In this document: piece after piece, positions 1 through 8,104 of the stretch
Layout of the letters: the number at the start of each line of letters is the position of its first letter
How positions within the stretch are numbered: position 1 is the stretch's first letter
Notes under the pieces: model-generated
Databases searched by the model: none
The model's input: only the letters and a program-made list of their open reading frames with translations
What the model was told of the DNA's origin: nothing
Source: Desulfobacterales bacterium
GTDB taxonomy: Bacteria; Desulfobacterota; Desulfobacteria; Desulfobacterales; JAHEIW01
DNA length: 35,910 nt
Direction of reading: 5' to 3'
Assembly: GCA_030066985.1 (NCBI GenBank)
Contig: JASJAN010000045.1
Coordinates: 1 to 35,910, forward strand
Translations under genes and position numbers: made by a program

Positions 1-30
1 AATATCAATATTATATCAAATAATCTTAAT

Positions 31-1005
31 ATGGAAATCACCGAAAAGTATATTAGGCAAGTTTCTGATAATCTTCTATTTTTCCTTAGTGAGGAACTTG
101 GTGATACGAAATTAGACTACGAAATTCCTCCATCACTACTTCAGGGCGGTTATGATACATCTGTTTTCCAGTTTAAGTTGAAGAACGTTCATTTGTCTCT
201 TTCAGGGCCTCTGGTTCTTCGAATATTCCGAAAGTCTCATCCCCCTAAACAGGCCATCATGGAAAGGGTCATACATAATTCTTTGGTAGATCAAGGATTT
301 ACCGTGCCATATGTATATTATGCCTGTGTTGATGATAAATATCTGGCAAACCAATTCTTGATTATGGATTTTTTGCCCGGAGTGCTTTTACCTTCAGTTT
401 TTGGTCAGAATACTGCCATCGTGCTCGGTAAAACACATGCTGCGCTTCACAATGCCGATTCAAGCCAATTGAGAGAAGATATGATCTCAGCGGGATTTGG
501 CGGACGACAATATGGAATAGAAGGGAGACTCGATTATTTAATCAAGGCAAGTGAGCACTTACCGTGGTTGGAAGAAATTGTTTTGTGGCTGATAGAAAAC
601 AGACCATCTGATAGTGAGCATCTTTCCATTTGTCATGGAGATTTCCATCCATATAATGTGCTGGCCAAGGATGGCGAAGTAACAGCGATTTTAGACTGGA
701 CTGCATGTAGAATTGGTGATCCAGCCATGGATATAGCTTCTACATTGGTGATATTTAACGCGGCAGCCAAACATATAATTCCCGCATTCGATTCAAATAT
801 CGAAACCCAAAAATATCTGGATGCGTACAGGGATGAAAGGGATTTGAATGAGCAGCATTTAGGATATTATCAAGTATTATTCAGTGCATTACGTCTATTC
901 ATCGGAACTAAGGAAGCAGCTGTTTGGACCCAACTTCCTATACGGAATGAATTAATTATTATTATTTATGAAGTTACAAAAATACATGTAGAAGTTCCAA
1001 GATAG
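31..1005 (+). CDS. Aminoglycoside/choline-kinase-like phosphotransferase
   Basis: A 324-residue cytosolic protein with the protein-kinase-like fold of the APH/choline kinase family. The catalytic loop CHGDFHPYNVL lies near residue 200 (Asp base, Asn metal ligand). The metal-binding Asp follows in ILDWTACRIGDPAMD near residue 220. Such enzymes transfer the ATP gamma-phosphate to a small-molecule hydroxyl; the substrate cannot be read from sequence, and resistance is only one possibility. The ATG at 31 is close to the window edge, but the length fits the family, so the gene is probably complete. It is the first of six same-strand genes separated by attC-like palindromes, which suggests it is a cassette gene. 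Confidence 0.85.
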   Translation: MEITEKYIRQVSDNLLFFLSEELGDTKLDYEIPPSLLQGGYDTSVFQFKLKNVHLSLSGPLVLRIFRKSHPPKQAIMERVIHNSLVDQGFTVPYVYYACVDDKYLANQFLIMDFLPGVLLPSVFGQNTAIVLGKTHAALHNADSSQLREDMISAGFGGRQYGIEGRLDYLIKASEHLPWLEEIVLWLIENRPSDSEHLSICHGDFHPYNVLAKDGEVTAILDWTACRIGDPAMDIASTLVIFNAAAKHIIPAFDSNIETQKYLDAYRDERDLNEQHLGYYQVLFSALRLFIGTKEAAVWTQLPIRNELIIIIYEVTKIHVEVPR

Positions 1006-1042
1006 GAATTCGAAACTTCCATATAGGAAATTGCGTTGAACT

Positions 1043-1106
1043 TTCTAACAAGCGATTTCACAAAGGACCGCTCGTACTACGCGGCCTGTGAACCGCGGCG
1101 CTACTC
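1043..1106 (+). other. Degenerate attC-like site 1
   Basis: Imperfect palindrome between two genes. The left end TTCTAAC (1043–1049) resembles an R'' box. The inner arms TTCACAAAGGACCGC and GCGGCCTGTGAA pair with bulged bases. The right R' box is poorly conserved (GCTACTC, about 1100–1106). The next gene starts 12 bases later. This is the weakest of the five sites; the other four support it. Confidence 0.45.
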
Positions 1107-1118
1107 TGCAGGGAAAAT

Positions 1119-1706
1119 ATGTTTACTTCACGTTTCCAACAGTTGTCCAGCGGACGAGTCATTAAATTCGCCATTGAGTATGACTCGTCGCCGGTATCGT
1201 ATGCTGAAGTTCTACGTCAATGGCAGAACAATTCGGACTTCCGAATATTTTTCATTGATCTGTTGTTGGAATCACCTTTTCCCGCCTTTCGATGGGAAAC
1301 GCCGCCAGTCACAATTGCAACAGCAGGTCAGCCTTTTGAGTTCGTGCTGATAGACAGCCCTGAAATATCACTTGATCCGGATCCAGCCGCATTCGCCGAG
1401 TATTTCGAAAAATCGGGGCCGGGAGGGGTTGTCAAGTTTCCGAACCTTGGTGGAGACGCGATTTTGATAGCACCATGTCCGGACGATTCCCCGCGCGACT
1501 ATGGGCACCTCGCAGCGTATCTGCGAAATTCACATTTACCACAGCAGCACTTGTTGTGGGAGCTGGTAGGTGCGGCGATGGAGCGTAGAATCAGTTCGAA
1601 GCCGGTTTGGCTGAACACTGCAGGAGGCGGCGTTGCCTGGTTACATGTACGACTGGATGATCGACCGAAGTACTATGCTTACGCACCCTACCGCAATGCC
1701 GCCTAA
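1119..1706 (+). CDS. DUF6940-like protein
   Basis: A 195-residue soluble protein of unknown function. The pattern RFxxPPVT…PFEFVL, then VKFPNLGGDAILIAP, then LHVRLDDRPKYYAYAPYR at the C terminus matches what I recall of the DUF6940 family. No signal peptide or membrane segment is visible and no catalytic motif is evident. The ATG at 1119 has a short purine run (AGGG) upstream. Its stop codon lies in the first bases of the next attC-like site, a common arrangement for integron cassettes. A longer frame at 1036–1350 overlaps it and is treated as a shadow. Confidence 0.75.
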   Translation: MFTSRFQQLSSGRVIKFAIEYDSSPVSYAEVLRQWQNNSDFRIFFIDLLLESPFPAFRWETPPVTIATAGQPFEFVLIDSPEISLDPDPAAFAEYFEKSGPGGVVKFPNLGGDAILIAPCPDDSPRDYGHLAAYLRNSHLPQQHLLWELVGAAMERRISSKPVWLNTAGGGVAWLHVRLDDRPKYYAYAPYRNAA

Positions 1707-1774
1707 AAAGCGCATGCCGTCGGACCCTTCGACTCGCACTGCTCGCTCAGGGCCGCTGAAGCGCAGCGTTAGGT
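1701..1774 (+). other. attC-like site 2
   Basis: The left end GCCTAAA (1701–1707) resembles RYYYAAC with a final mismatch. The right end is a consensus R' box GTTAGGT (1768–1774). The arms between pair imperfectly: GCGCATGCCGTCGGACCC with GGGCCGCTGAAGCGCAGC. Length (74 nt), architecture and position directly after a stop codon fit an integron recombination site. Confidence 0.7.
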
Positions 1775-1832
1775 GCTAAATGAGAGACTAGGGATCAAGT
1801 ATAGGTTTAAGGGTAAAGATAAAGGAGGCGTT

Positions 1833-2828
1833 ATGTTGTCACGACATCTTGGGCAATCGGGGATTTCAGTATCGGCCATTGGACTCGGATGTATGGGACT
1901 TTCCGAGTTTTACGGGGAACCCACGCAAGAGTCAGAGGCCATCAATCTACTCCACCAGGCCGTAGATCTGGGTGTCACTCATTTTGATACCGCGGAAATC
2001 TACGGCCAAGGACACAATGAGCAGCTACTGGGCAAGGCTTTTGCCGGACGTTGGGACCAAATTGTTCTGGCGACCAAGTTTGGTCCCCAACGGGACCCGG
2101 CCACGGGCGCCTTCGTGGGGGTGGACGGCTCTCCGGTCAATGTCCGGAACTCTTGCGAAAAGAGTCTTAAACGTTTGGGTACCGAAAAGATTGACCTGTA
2201 TTATCTCCACCGTGTTGATCCGGCCACGCAGATCGAGGATACAGTGGGTGAGATGGCGAAATTAGTTCAAGAAGGCAAGATCGGGGCTGTTGGCTTGTCA
2301 GAGGCTTCAGCCAGGACGATTGAGCGGGCACATGCTGTTCATCCCATATCCGCCCTTCAGACCGAGTACTCGATATTTAGCCGTGATATTGAGAAGGATA
2401 TACTTCCCACATGTGTGGCGCTTGGCATCAGCCTGGTAGCCTACTCGCCCTTAGGCAGGGGCATGCTGACCGGCCGCTATTCCTCAACCAGCGATCGGCC
2501 CACCAGCGAGACTGATTTCCGGGCCCAGATGCAGCCTCGGTTTCAGCCGGGAAATATCGAGTCTAACCTCAAACTGGTGGAGGCGATCAAGGAGATTGCT
2601 GCCCAAAAGGAATGCGTGGCAGCTCAGGTTGCTTTGGCCTGGGTGTTGGACCAGGGAGATCATGTTGTAGCCATTCCAGGCACGACCAAACTCGCCAATC
2701 TCCAGACCAACCTGGGGGCACTTGACTGTCGTCTCACAGAGGAGAATCGAGCGACGCTAAATGAATTGGCAGATCAGGTGCTCGGGGATCGATATTCGCC
2801 TGAGGGGATGGCGGCGGTCAACCAGTAA
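1833..2828 (+). CDS. Aldo/keto reductase
   Basis: A 331-residue NADPH-dependent oxidoreductase with a TIM-barrel fold, acting on carbonyl compounds in the cytosol. The family tetrad is visible: Asp and Tyr in FDTAEIYG (about residues 51–58), Lys in LATKFG (about 82) and His in YYLHRVDP (about 126). The start at 1833 is chosen because AAAGGAGG (1821–1828) lies just upstream; an upstream in-frame GTG at 1773 falls inside the attC-like site. It resembles the YajO/general-stress AKR group; the substrate is unknown. It sits between attC-like sites, suggesting a cassette-borne enzyme. Confidence 0.92.
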   Translation: MLSRHLGQSGISVSAIGLGCMGLSEFYGEPTQESEAINLLHQAVDLGVTHFDTAEIYGQGHNEQLLGKAFAGRWDQIVLATKFGPQRDPATGAFVGVDGSPVNVRNSCEKSLKRLGTEKIDLYYLHRVDPATQIEDTVGEMAKLVQEGKIGAVGLSEASARTIERAHAVHPISALQTEYSIFSRDIEKDILPTCVALGISLVAYSPLGRGMLTGRYSSTSDRPTSETDFRAQMQPRFQPGNIESNLKLVEAIKEIAAQKECVAAQVALAWVLDQGDHVVAIPGTTKLANLQTNLGALDCRLTEENRATLNELADQVLGDRYSPEGMAAVNQ

Positions 2829-2870
2829 CGGATGCGAGCCCTGACTACCAGTCTGGGCCAACAGCTTTCC

Positions 2871-2945
2871 GCCTATCAGGGCGCTGAAGCGGATCACCAA
2901 AAGCGCTGCGCACCTTTGGCGACCGCTTAGCCTGGTACGTTATGC
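2871..2945 (+). other. attC-like site 3
   Basis: This is the best folded of the five sites. The left box GCCTATC (2871–2877) and right box GTTATGC (2939–2945) frame arms GCTGAAGCGG and CCGCTTAGC, which pair with one extrahelical base as is typical of attC. The apical hairpin is CCAAAAGCGC/GCGCACCTTTGG. It lies 43 bases after the reductase stop codon and 25 bases before the next start. Confidence 0.7.
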
Positions 2946-2970
2946 TCATATTAAATTGACAGTCAATTCT

Positions 2971-3771
2971 ATGAAAAACGATAAGGGATTCCAACATTAC
3001 GATGGTTTGAAAATAATTGCCGCTATTGGGGTGATAGCGGCAATGGTTACCCCTGCGCTTATAAAGTATCTTGAACAATATGAATCTGATAAGCTGTACT
3101 GGCTTAGGTTTTGTTCTACACTCGTAGTCACTGTTCTACTCGTTTTTTTGGTCTTAGTGCTGATATATTTCTTTTTAACTAGAGATACTGAGACCAAAGA
3201 AGAACGTATTCATAGAGAGCAGGAGGAGAGATGTTCTACCCTCCTGACTAAAGCCATAGTTTCCTGTCGTAGTGCCTCCGAGAACGCAATAGGGTATCAA
3301 AAGACTTGGCGGAAGCCGAAGAATACTGTAGTGCGACAGGCCATATGGGGAACTCATCCTGTTGAAAATCCAGAGTTAATGGCAATCCTGCTAAATGCAT
3401 GGAAAGCGGGAGACCGTGACACGGAGCTTGCCCTGCAGTTGATGTACGCCAGTTGGGGCCTCTGGGATCAGTGTTATGATTACGATTCCATACAGCAAAG
3501 AGGACTTGATGACCAGGCTCTCATCTTGGGATTCCAGCAGCCTTACGAATACTTAGGTGGACACCAGTCCGAAAACCACACCCTGCTGCTGATTGCAGGC
3601 CATATGATAACACTTTTTGATTACCAGACAGGTCTGGCCTTAAACGATTCTGAGATGTGCTTAAAGCGTTTTTTGGAGATATGTCCTGAGGGAATTCCGG
3701 ATGCCGAATTTGAGGGGCGTGGCGACTTTGGCGAATATTTTTCCCACATTATTGGACATCGAGGACAATAA
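2971..3771 (+). CDS. Unknown protein with two N-terminal membrane helices
   Basis: A 266-residue protein I do not recognise. Two hydrophobic segments are visible near residues 10–30 (IIAAIGVIAAMVTPALI) and 45–72 (STLVVTVLLVFLVLVLIYFF). A charged stretch (TKEERIHREQEER) and a soluble C-terminal domain of about 190 residues follow, containing AIWGTHPVENPELMAILLNAW. The likely topology is a membrane-anchored cytoplasmic domain. ATG 2971 is preferred over an upstream TTG. Placement between two attC-like sites suggests a cassette ORF, which commonly lacks known relatives. Confidence 0.7.
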   Translation: MKNDKGFQHYDGLKIIAAIGVIAAMVTPALIKYLEQYESDKLYWLRFCSTLVVTVLLVFLVLVLIYFFLTRDTETKEERIHREQEERCSTLLTKAIVSCRSASENAIGYQKTWRKPKNTVVRQAIWGTHPVENPELMAILLNAWKAGDRDTELALQLMYASWGLWDQCYDYDSIQQRGLDDQALILGFQQPYEYLGGHQSENHTLLLIAGHMITLFDYQTGLALNDSEMCLKRFLEICPEGIPDAEFEGRGDFGEYFSHIIGHRGQ

Positions 3772-3820
3772 TGAAGTAATGATATACGATATTGGGGGGA
3801 ATTCGTGAAATTGGATGTAA

Positions 3821-3889
3821 TACGAACAATCGCTTCACATGGCTTGCCAGCACCGATTTGCTGACACCCTGTGAGCTCAATCGTTAGCT
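3821..3889 (+). other. attC-like site 4
   Basis: The left box TACGAAC (3821–3827) and right box GTTAGCT (3883–3889) flank arms that pair imperfectly: CTTCACATGGCTTGCCAG with CTGACACCCTGTGAG. It ends 24 bases before the start of the next gene. Both boxes deviate from RYYYAAC/GTTRRRY by one position. Confidence 0.6.
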
Positions 3890-3913
3890 TTGAAAACAAA
3901 CACAAAGTAAAAA

Positions 3914-4414
3914 ATGATAATAAGACAAGAAAAAAATACGGATATTGAAGCAATTACACAAGTAACAATTGCGGCGTATGAAAATCATCCTATCAGCCGC
4001 CAAACTGAGCATTTTATTATTAATGCCTTAAGATCAGCAGGTGCGTTAGCCCTCTCGCTGGTTGCAGAAATTGATGAAAAAATAGTTGGTCACATATCTT
4101 TTTCGCCTATTGCAATCTCTGATAGAAAAGCAAGCTGGTACGGACTCGGCCCTGTTTCGGTATTACCAGACCATCAGAAACAAGGAATAGGAAAAGCGCT
4201 TGTCAATGCAGGTTTGTCTTTATTAAAAGGCATGAACGCTCAAGGATGCGCCCTTGTTGGACCTCCTGAGTATTATCAAAAATTTGGATTTAAAAATTAT
4301 CCAGAAATGATTCATGAAGGAATTCCCCAGGAAGTTTTTCTTGTGTTGCCTTTTAGTGAAAAAATGCCAAAAGGAACTGTAAGCTTCAATGAAGCATTCA
4401 AAGCGGAAAGCTAA
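3914..4414 (+). CDS. GNAT N-acetyltransferase (YhbS-like)
   Basis: A 166-residue GNAT-fold acetyl-CoA-dependent acetyltransferase. The acetyl-CoA P-loop is VLPDHQKQGIGKAL (about residues 83–96), with the late strand/helix ALVGPPEYYQKFGF typical of the YhbS group. The acceptor is unknown. Its stop codon TAA lies inside the left box of the following attC-like site (AGCTAAC), a close stop/attC overlap often seen in gene cassettes. Codon use is AT-rich compared with the genes after 12 kb. Confidence 0.88.
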   Translation: MIIRQEKNTDIEAITQVTIAAYENHPISRQTEHFIINALRSAGALALSLVAEIDEKIVGHISFSPIAISDRKASWYGLGPVSVLPDHQKQGIGKALVNAGLSLLKGMNAQGCALVGPPEYYQKFGFKNYPEMIHEGIPQEVFLVLPFSEKMPKGTVSFNEAFKAES

Positions 4415-4467
4415 CAAGGCAATTCAACGGATGTCGCTACACGCTGAAGCTGATTTTTAGCGTTTGT
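4409..4467 (+). other. attC-like site 5
   Basis: The left box AGCTAAC (4409–4415) overlaps the upstream stop codon. The right end is GCGTTTGTGC near 4460–4469. Inner arms CAATTCAACGG and CGCTGAAGCTG pair imperfectly. It is shorter than the other sites (about 59 nt) and its right box departs from GTTRRRY. It may mark the end of the cassette run. Confidence 0.5.
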
Positions 4468-4535
4468 GCTCTAATAATGTGGTCGCAAATTGCGACCAGA
4501 TAAGCTCTACCGTCAGATTATTAGGTGATTTATTT

Positions 4536-4976
4536 ATGCCCATCAAAGTCAGATATTTGGATAATGGAATTGGTGTATCGCTCATTGGTGAGGGGAAAAT
4601 TGTCGGTGATGATATCATTAAAGCCAACAGAAAAATTTTTGCCTCCGCAGAAAAAATGAAAAAGTATAAATACGGCCTGGTAGACTATTCAAGAATTACG
4701 GAAATTGACGTATCGGCTTCGGAGGTTGATAAAATAGCTGCCCAGGATAAAAAAGCCTCTGAATTTATACCGGAGGCGGTCCTGGCAATCGCAGCTAAAA
4801 AGGATCTTGAATTCGGTCTAACTCGCATGTGGGAAATAATTGTCGAAAATTCCGGTCTGCCATGGGAAACAATGGTTTTTAGAGATATAAATAAAGCTGA
4901 AAAGTGGATAAAACAAAAGGTTAAAGAAAAATTCGATATTGATATAACAATGACACAAAGAAAGGGAGAGAAATGA
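4536..4976 (+). CDS. SpoIIAA/STAS-like protein
   Basis: A 146-residue soluble protein. It opens with a beta-rich segment (IKVRYLDNGIGVSLIGEG), followed by KYGLVDYSRITEIDVSASEV and EFGLTRMWEIIVENSG, a layout like the SpoIIAA-like/STAS alpha-beta proteins found as stand-alone genes. No phosphorylatable Ser can be assigned with certainty. ATG 4536 is chosen because AGGTGA lies 7 bases upstream; an in-frame upstream GTG at 4464 would overlap the attC-like site. It ends in an ATGA overlap with the next gene, implying translational coupling. A distant relative lies at 8754–9098. Confidence 0.7.
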   Translation: MPIKVRYLDNGIGVSLIGEGKIVGDDIIKANRKIFASAEKMKKYKYGLVDYSRITEIDVSASEVDKIAAQDKKASEFIPEAVLAIAAKKDLEFGLTRMWEIIVENSGLPWETMVFRDINKAEKWIKQKVKEKFDIDITMTQRKGEK

Positions 4977-5443
4977 GAGTTTTCCAGACTATTCTTTTGA
5001 TATTGTTTCTTATGGTATCCGTTGGAAACGGCTTTGCCCAGGATGCAGATGCGGAAAGTGCGAAAAGATTTTTTGAACAGTATGTTAAGTTGGGAGAACG
5101 TTTTGATGCATCGATGGCAGATTTATTTTTGGATTCTGCCACTATTAAAAATTTACGAAGATATCCAAACGGGCTGGAAAAAACAATGCAATTAACAGGC
5201 GCCCAGTGGAAAGCTCTGATTATAAAAACAATGCCATTAGCAAAGGCAAAAGGAGATGTAAGTACGTTCAGTGAGATATACGTGTCCATTGATGGAAAAC
5301 GGGCTAAGATTAAAGCAAACCGCTATTCCAACCTCAAGTGCTACACAGATACCGGATATTATATGATTATCGAACGACAACCGGATAGTGAATATAAAAT
5401 TGTCAGAGAGTATACGGAAACTCAACCAAACTCTGACTGTTAA
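4973..5443 (+). CDS. Secreted protein of unknown function
   Basis: A 156-residue protein with a clear Sec signal peptide (MRVFQTILLILFLMVSVGNGFAQ, cleavage probably after GFA near residue 22). The mature part begins AESAKRFFEQYVKLGERFDASMADLF and could be NTF2-like, but I cannot assign a family. Two cysteines near the C terminus (LKCYTD, NSDC) could form a disulfide in the periplasm. Its ATG overlaps the stop of the SpoIIAA-like gene, so the two are probably co-translated. Confidence 0.75.
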   Translation: MRVFQTILLILFLMVSVGNGFAQDADAESAKRFFEQYVKLGERFDASMADLFLDSATIKNLRRYPNGLEKTMQLTGAQWKALIIKTMPLAKAKGDVSTFSEIYVSIDGKRAKIKANRYSNLKCYTDTGYYMIIERQPDSEYKIVREYTETQPNSDC

Positions 5444-5470
5444 ACAATCTCTGTGGGTAACTGCAAGTAA

Positions 5471-5995
5471 GTGCCGGATTACTGCAAATGCACTGCTGTT
5501 TTGGAGTATGTCTCAGACAAACAGTTTAGCTCAAACGATATGATTAATTTCAAGAATGATCAGAAAGACAAACCCAATTTAGACAAAATACACTCAAAGA
5601 CACCTTTGGGTCTCAATATTGCTCGATATGGTATTTTAATTTTGGCCATTATTTTTTCATTGGGACTAATTTCTCAATTGATTTTGGATTTGTCTGCTTC
5701 ACGTTCAGAAGTTTTTTATGGGCTTTTAGGTCATTGCATTGGTCTCTGGATCATATATTTTGGGCTTAAAAAGATAAAAAGCTGGTCTGTGGTTTTGATT
5801 TTACTTTATGCTTACTTAGCATTCCTGGGGACCATCCTTGGATTTTTTCAGATTCAAGTTGTGGATGGTTTTGACCTTTTAGAAAAGTTTTTTTTCCTGT
5901 GCTTGCTTTTTTTTTACGCTTTTCTAATCATCATCTTTTCGAGATCTGAAACGAAACGGTATTTTAAAGAAAAAGGAACAACAATCATATCATAA
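5471..5995 (+). CDS. Four-helix membrane protein, unknown
   Basis: 174 residues from a GTG start. About four hydrophobic helices are visible: YGILILAIIFSLGLISQLIL, FYGLLGHCIGLWIIYFGL, WSVVLILLYAYLAFLGTILGF and FFFLCLLFFYAFLIIIF. A charged C-terminal tail (SRSETKRYFKEKG) is probably cytoplasmic. An internal ATG at 5540 would give 151 residues and still includes every helix, so the start is uncertain. I recognise no family. Confidence 0.6.
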   Translation: MPDYCKCTAVLEYVSDKQFSSNDMINFKNDQKDKPNLDKIHSKTPLGLNIARYGILILAIIFSLGLISQLILDLSASRSEVFYGLLGHCIGLWIIYFGLKKIKSWSVVLILLYAYLAFLGTILGFFQIQVVDGFDLLEKFFFLCLLFFYAFLIIIFSRSETKRYFKEKGTTIIS

Positions 5996-6100
5996 TCAAC
6001 GAATGAACCCGAAGGGTCTTTGCTTCGAAGCTTTTCCGCAGTAAACCATATAATATCTCACAGCGGCACAAAGCTTAGCCGAAGTACTAATAATAAGATT

Positions 6101-6469
6101 ATGAAATTGATCGCCTCAGTTATTACCTTTTTACTAATAGCGCATTTTGCTCACGCTCAGCAGGAGTGTGTCTTCGACACAGTCGATCAGGAAAAAGTTC
6201 TGATAGCGCTTCAAAAGCAATATCCAGGCGCCACTTTAGACATAAAACAGAAAACACTGGAAACCAAATGGGACAAAGGCGTCATCAGGTATCAGAGGGG
6301 AGGATGCAACCACTTTGGTGAAAGAATCACATATGTGACATCAGAAAATTCTGACTTTTCAAATAAAAATATCCTGTTCGCTCAGGTCGTCAAAATGGCA
6401 AAAGAGTTCTTTAGAGATCTGATTTCAGGAAATGAACTGGAAGATTTGCTCATAAAGAGAAAGTATTAG
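6101..6469 (+). CDS. Small secreted protein, unknown
   Basis: A 122-residue protein with a signal peptide (MKLIASVITFLLIAHFAHAQ, cleavage after AHA). The mature region contains two cysteines (QECVFD and RGGCNHFGE) that could pair. ATG 6101 is preferred over an upstream TTG at 6020 because it places the signal peptide at the N terminus. The 105 bases before it hold no gene. Family unknown. Confidence 0.65.
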   Translation: MKLIASVITFLLIAHFAHAQQECVFDTVDQEKVLIALQKQYPGATLDIKQKTLETKWDKGVIRYQRGGCNHFGERITYVTSENSDFSNKNILFAQVVKMAKEFFRDLISGNELEDLLIKRKY

Positions 6470-6655
6470 TCGTCAAATTCGGGATCTGACAATATCTACG
6501 CTATTATTCATGATCAATTAATTGATTTATCAATTCGATATTCACGCAAGGAGCAAGACCACTCAATTGAGGTCGGATATTACATTAACTGAAATTTACA
6601 TTACACTCACAGGAAACCGAAAATTAAGTCCACATCTAATTGTTAATCGAAAATT

Positions 6656-7039
6656 ATGGATATTTTAAAATTGAAACTCGACAACAGAAAACTTACAGTC
6701 GCATTCGTTGCTCTGGTTTGCGTGTGCGTGGCCATATCAATAATGAGCTTTAAACATAAATGGGGGGGCTGGCCGGATCTGTCTGACGTTTTGATGGGTC
6801 TGTCACTGCTGGCCCCATTTACAATACCCAAAGCCTTTGGGGATACATTGGGTCTCACCAATCCGCGCTCCACCAGCGGTGTTTTGCCCATGATGGTTGT
6901 ATACTGGCCGATCGTTCTCGGTTTGGGGTGGTACACCGTTCGATCCCGCAGGATAGCTGTATTTTCAATACTGGCCCTGATCACCCTGCTTGCATCATTT
7001 AGCTGGCAGATTGTGGCCACCGGCATGATGGGTATATAG
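6656..7039 (+). CDS. Small membrane protein, unknown
   Basis: 127 residues with three to four membrane segments (VAFVALVCVCVAISIMS, VLMGLSLLAPFTIP, VVYWPIVLGLGWYTV, FSILALITLLASFSW). No recognisable motif. An open frame of about the same length on the opposite strand (6643–7026) is treated as a shadow because it lacks hydrophobic or other family-like patterns. No strong ribosome-binding site is visible ahead of the ATG. Confidence 0.6.
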   Translation: MDILKLKLDNRKLTVAFVALVCVCVAISIMSFKHKWGGWPDLSDVLMGLSLLAPFTIPKAFGDTLGLTNPRSTSGVLPMMVVYWPIVLGLGWYTVRSRRIAVFSILALITLLASFSWQIVATGMMGI

Positions 7040-7561
7040 GATCACCCGCCACAAAGATAAATAGCAATATAGTTAAATAGTACACCTGCACAGGGATTCA
7101 ATTCGTTGTTTTCTTCTAGCCCATCATCCCATAGACCTACCTTTCCGCACAGGGTCCTCCTGATCTGCTTTAACTCCTAAATGCGAAATTGAACAGATCA
7201 TCTTCCCCAGAGTATATTCTTTTCCTAACCGACACATTATGAAAAATTGAAGACGGTCTTAGAAATATATTTAAACAGTTATTTCAGGCAGTTATAAACT
7301 TTTTGTTGATTAAAACAAAGGACTCGTAATAAAATTATAGAAAGGTCGTTGTATTACTTTGCGCTTTGAAGACAACTTATTCAGATTATTCGCTTTCTAT
7401 CCCGACCAGCCTAACCCCTGACAATCAGACCGAATTTCTTGGCGCATTCTCAGTATATAACATCAGCTGACAACAATAATAAAAATTACGGAAGACCATA
7501 CGGGTTTAGGATCTTCTCTAAAAGTGATGAACACTTGTAGAAAACTCATTGGAGGCAAAAT
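7040..7561. other. Gene-free AT-rich interval
   Basis: About 520 bases without a convincing coding frame. An inverted repeat TGATCTGCTT (7161–7170)/GAACAGATCA (7191–7200) could form a hairpin but has no T-run after it. A GGAGG at 7551–7555 belongs to the next gene. No RNA gene was recognised. Confidence 0.5.
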
Positions 7562-8023
7562 ATGTCGGAATTAAATATAAAACTGACCGGCTGGAAAGCT
7601 GCGGTCGCAATTGTCGTTTTAATCGGGATCTTTGGCGTAAGGCTGATGACATTCAGTGATTTAAGAGATGATGAGACCTTAATGAAAAAGATAGAGTTGC
7701 AACTTTTGACAGATTACTTCCCGGATGATGTGGAAACATTAAAGGCTGCTATGGAGACAGGAGATACGGATGAGATAGAGGAAGTGGCAAACTCGATTAC
7801 CAGCACCACGCTCAATGTCGAGTCGGTAGAGGCAAGTTATCCGCTTTTTAAATTTTCGAGCCCCAAGAAAGTCGTCGTAAAAGTGACCTATTCATTGGAT
7901 GACGATTCCGGAACAAGAGAAACGGCAACGAATTTCTATCTTTTCAAACATGGTTCCCTTGGCAATATCTGGACATACAAACACGAAACAACTGCCGTCA
8001 GCTATTATCTCAATTTTATTTGA
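7562..8023 (+). CDS. Membrane-anchored protein, unknown
   Basis: 153 residues with one N-terminal membrane helix (WKAAVAIVVLIGIFGVRLM, about residues 12–30). An acidic segment (DDVETLKAAMETGDTDEIEE) and a beta-rich C-terminal domain (FSSPKKVVVKVTYSLDDDSG) follow, probably outside the cytoplasm. GGAGG sits 6 bases before the ATG, the best ribosome-binding site in this stretch. I recognise no family. Confidence 0.7.
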   Translation: MSELNIKLTGWKAAVAIVVLIGIFGVRLMTFSDLRDDETLMKKIELQLLTDYFPDDVETLKAAMETGDTDEIEEVANSITSTTLNVESVEASYPLFKFSSPKKVVVKVTYSLDDDSGTRETATNFYLFKHGSLGNIWTYKHETTAVSYYLNFI

Positions 8024-8104
8024 TACGACCTGGGAAAAAGAAACAGATGGCTAACTAAACTTTTTGAATCAACGCCTCAAACTTACGCAGAGAAAAAGCA
8101 GATC

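Noticed and set aside
1036-1350. Plus-strand open frame overlapping the DUF6940-like gene
   Set aside because: Shadow frame: it begins inside attC-like site 1 and lacks family-like content, while the overlapping frame matches a known domain.
7040-7561. Possible small RNA or hidden gene in the gap
   Set aside because: Only a weak inverted repeat without a T-run was found; no coding pattern on either strand.
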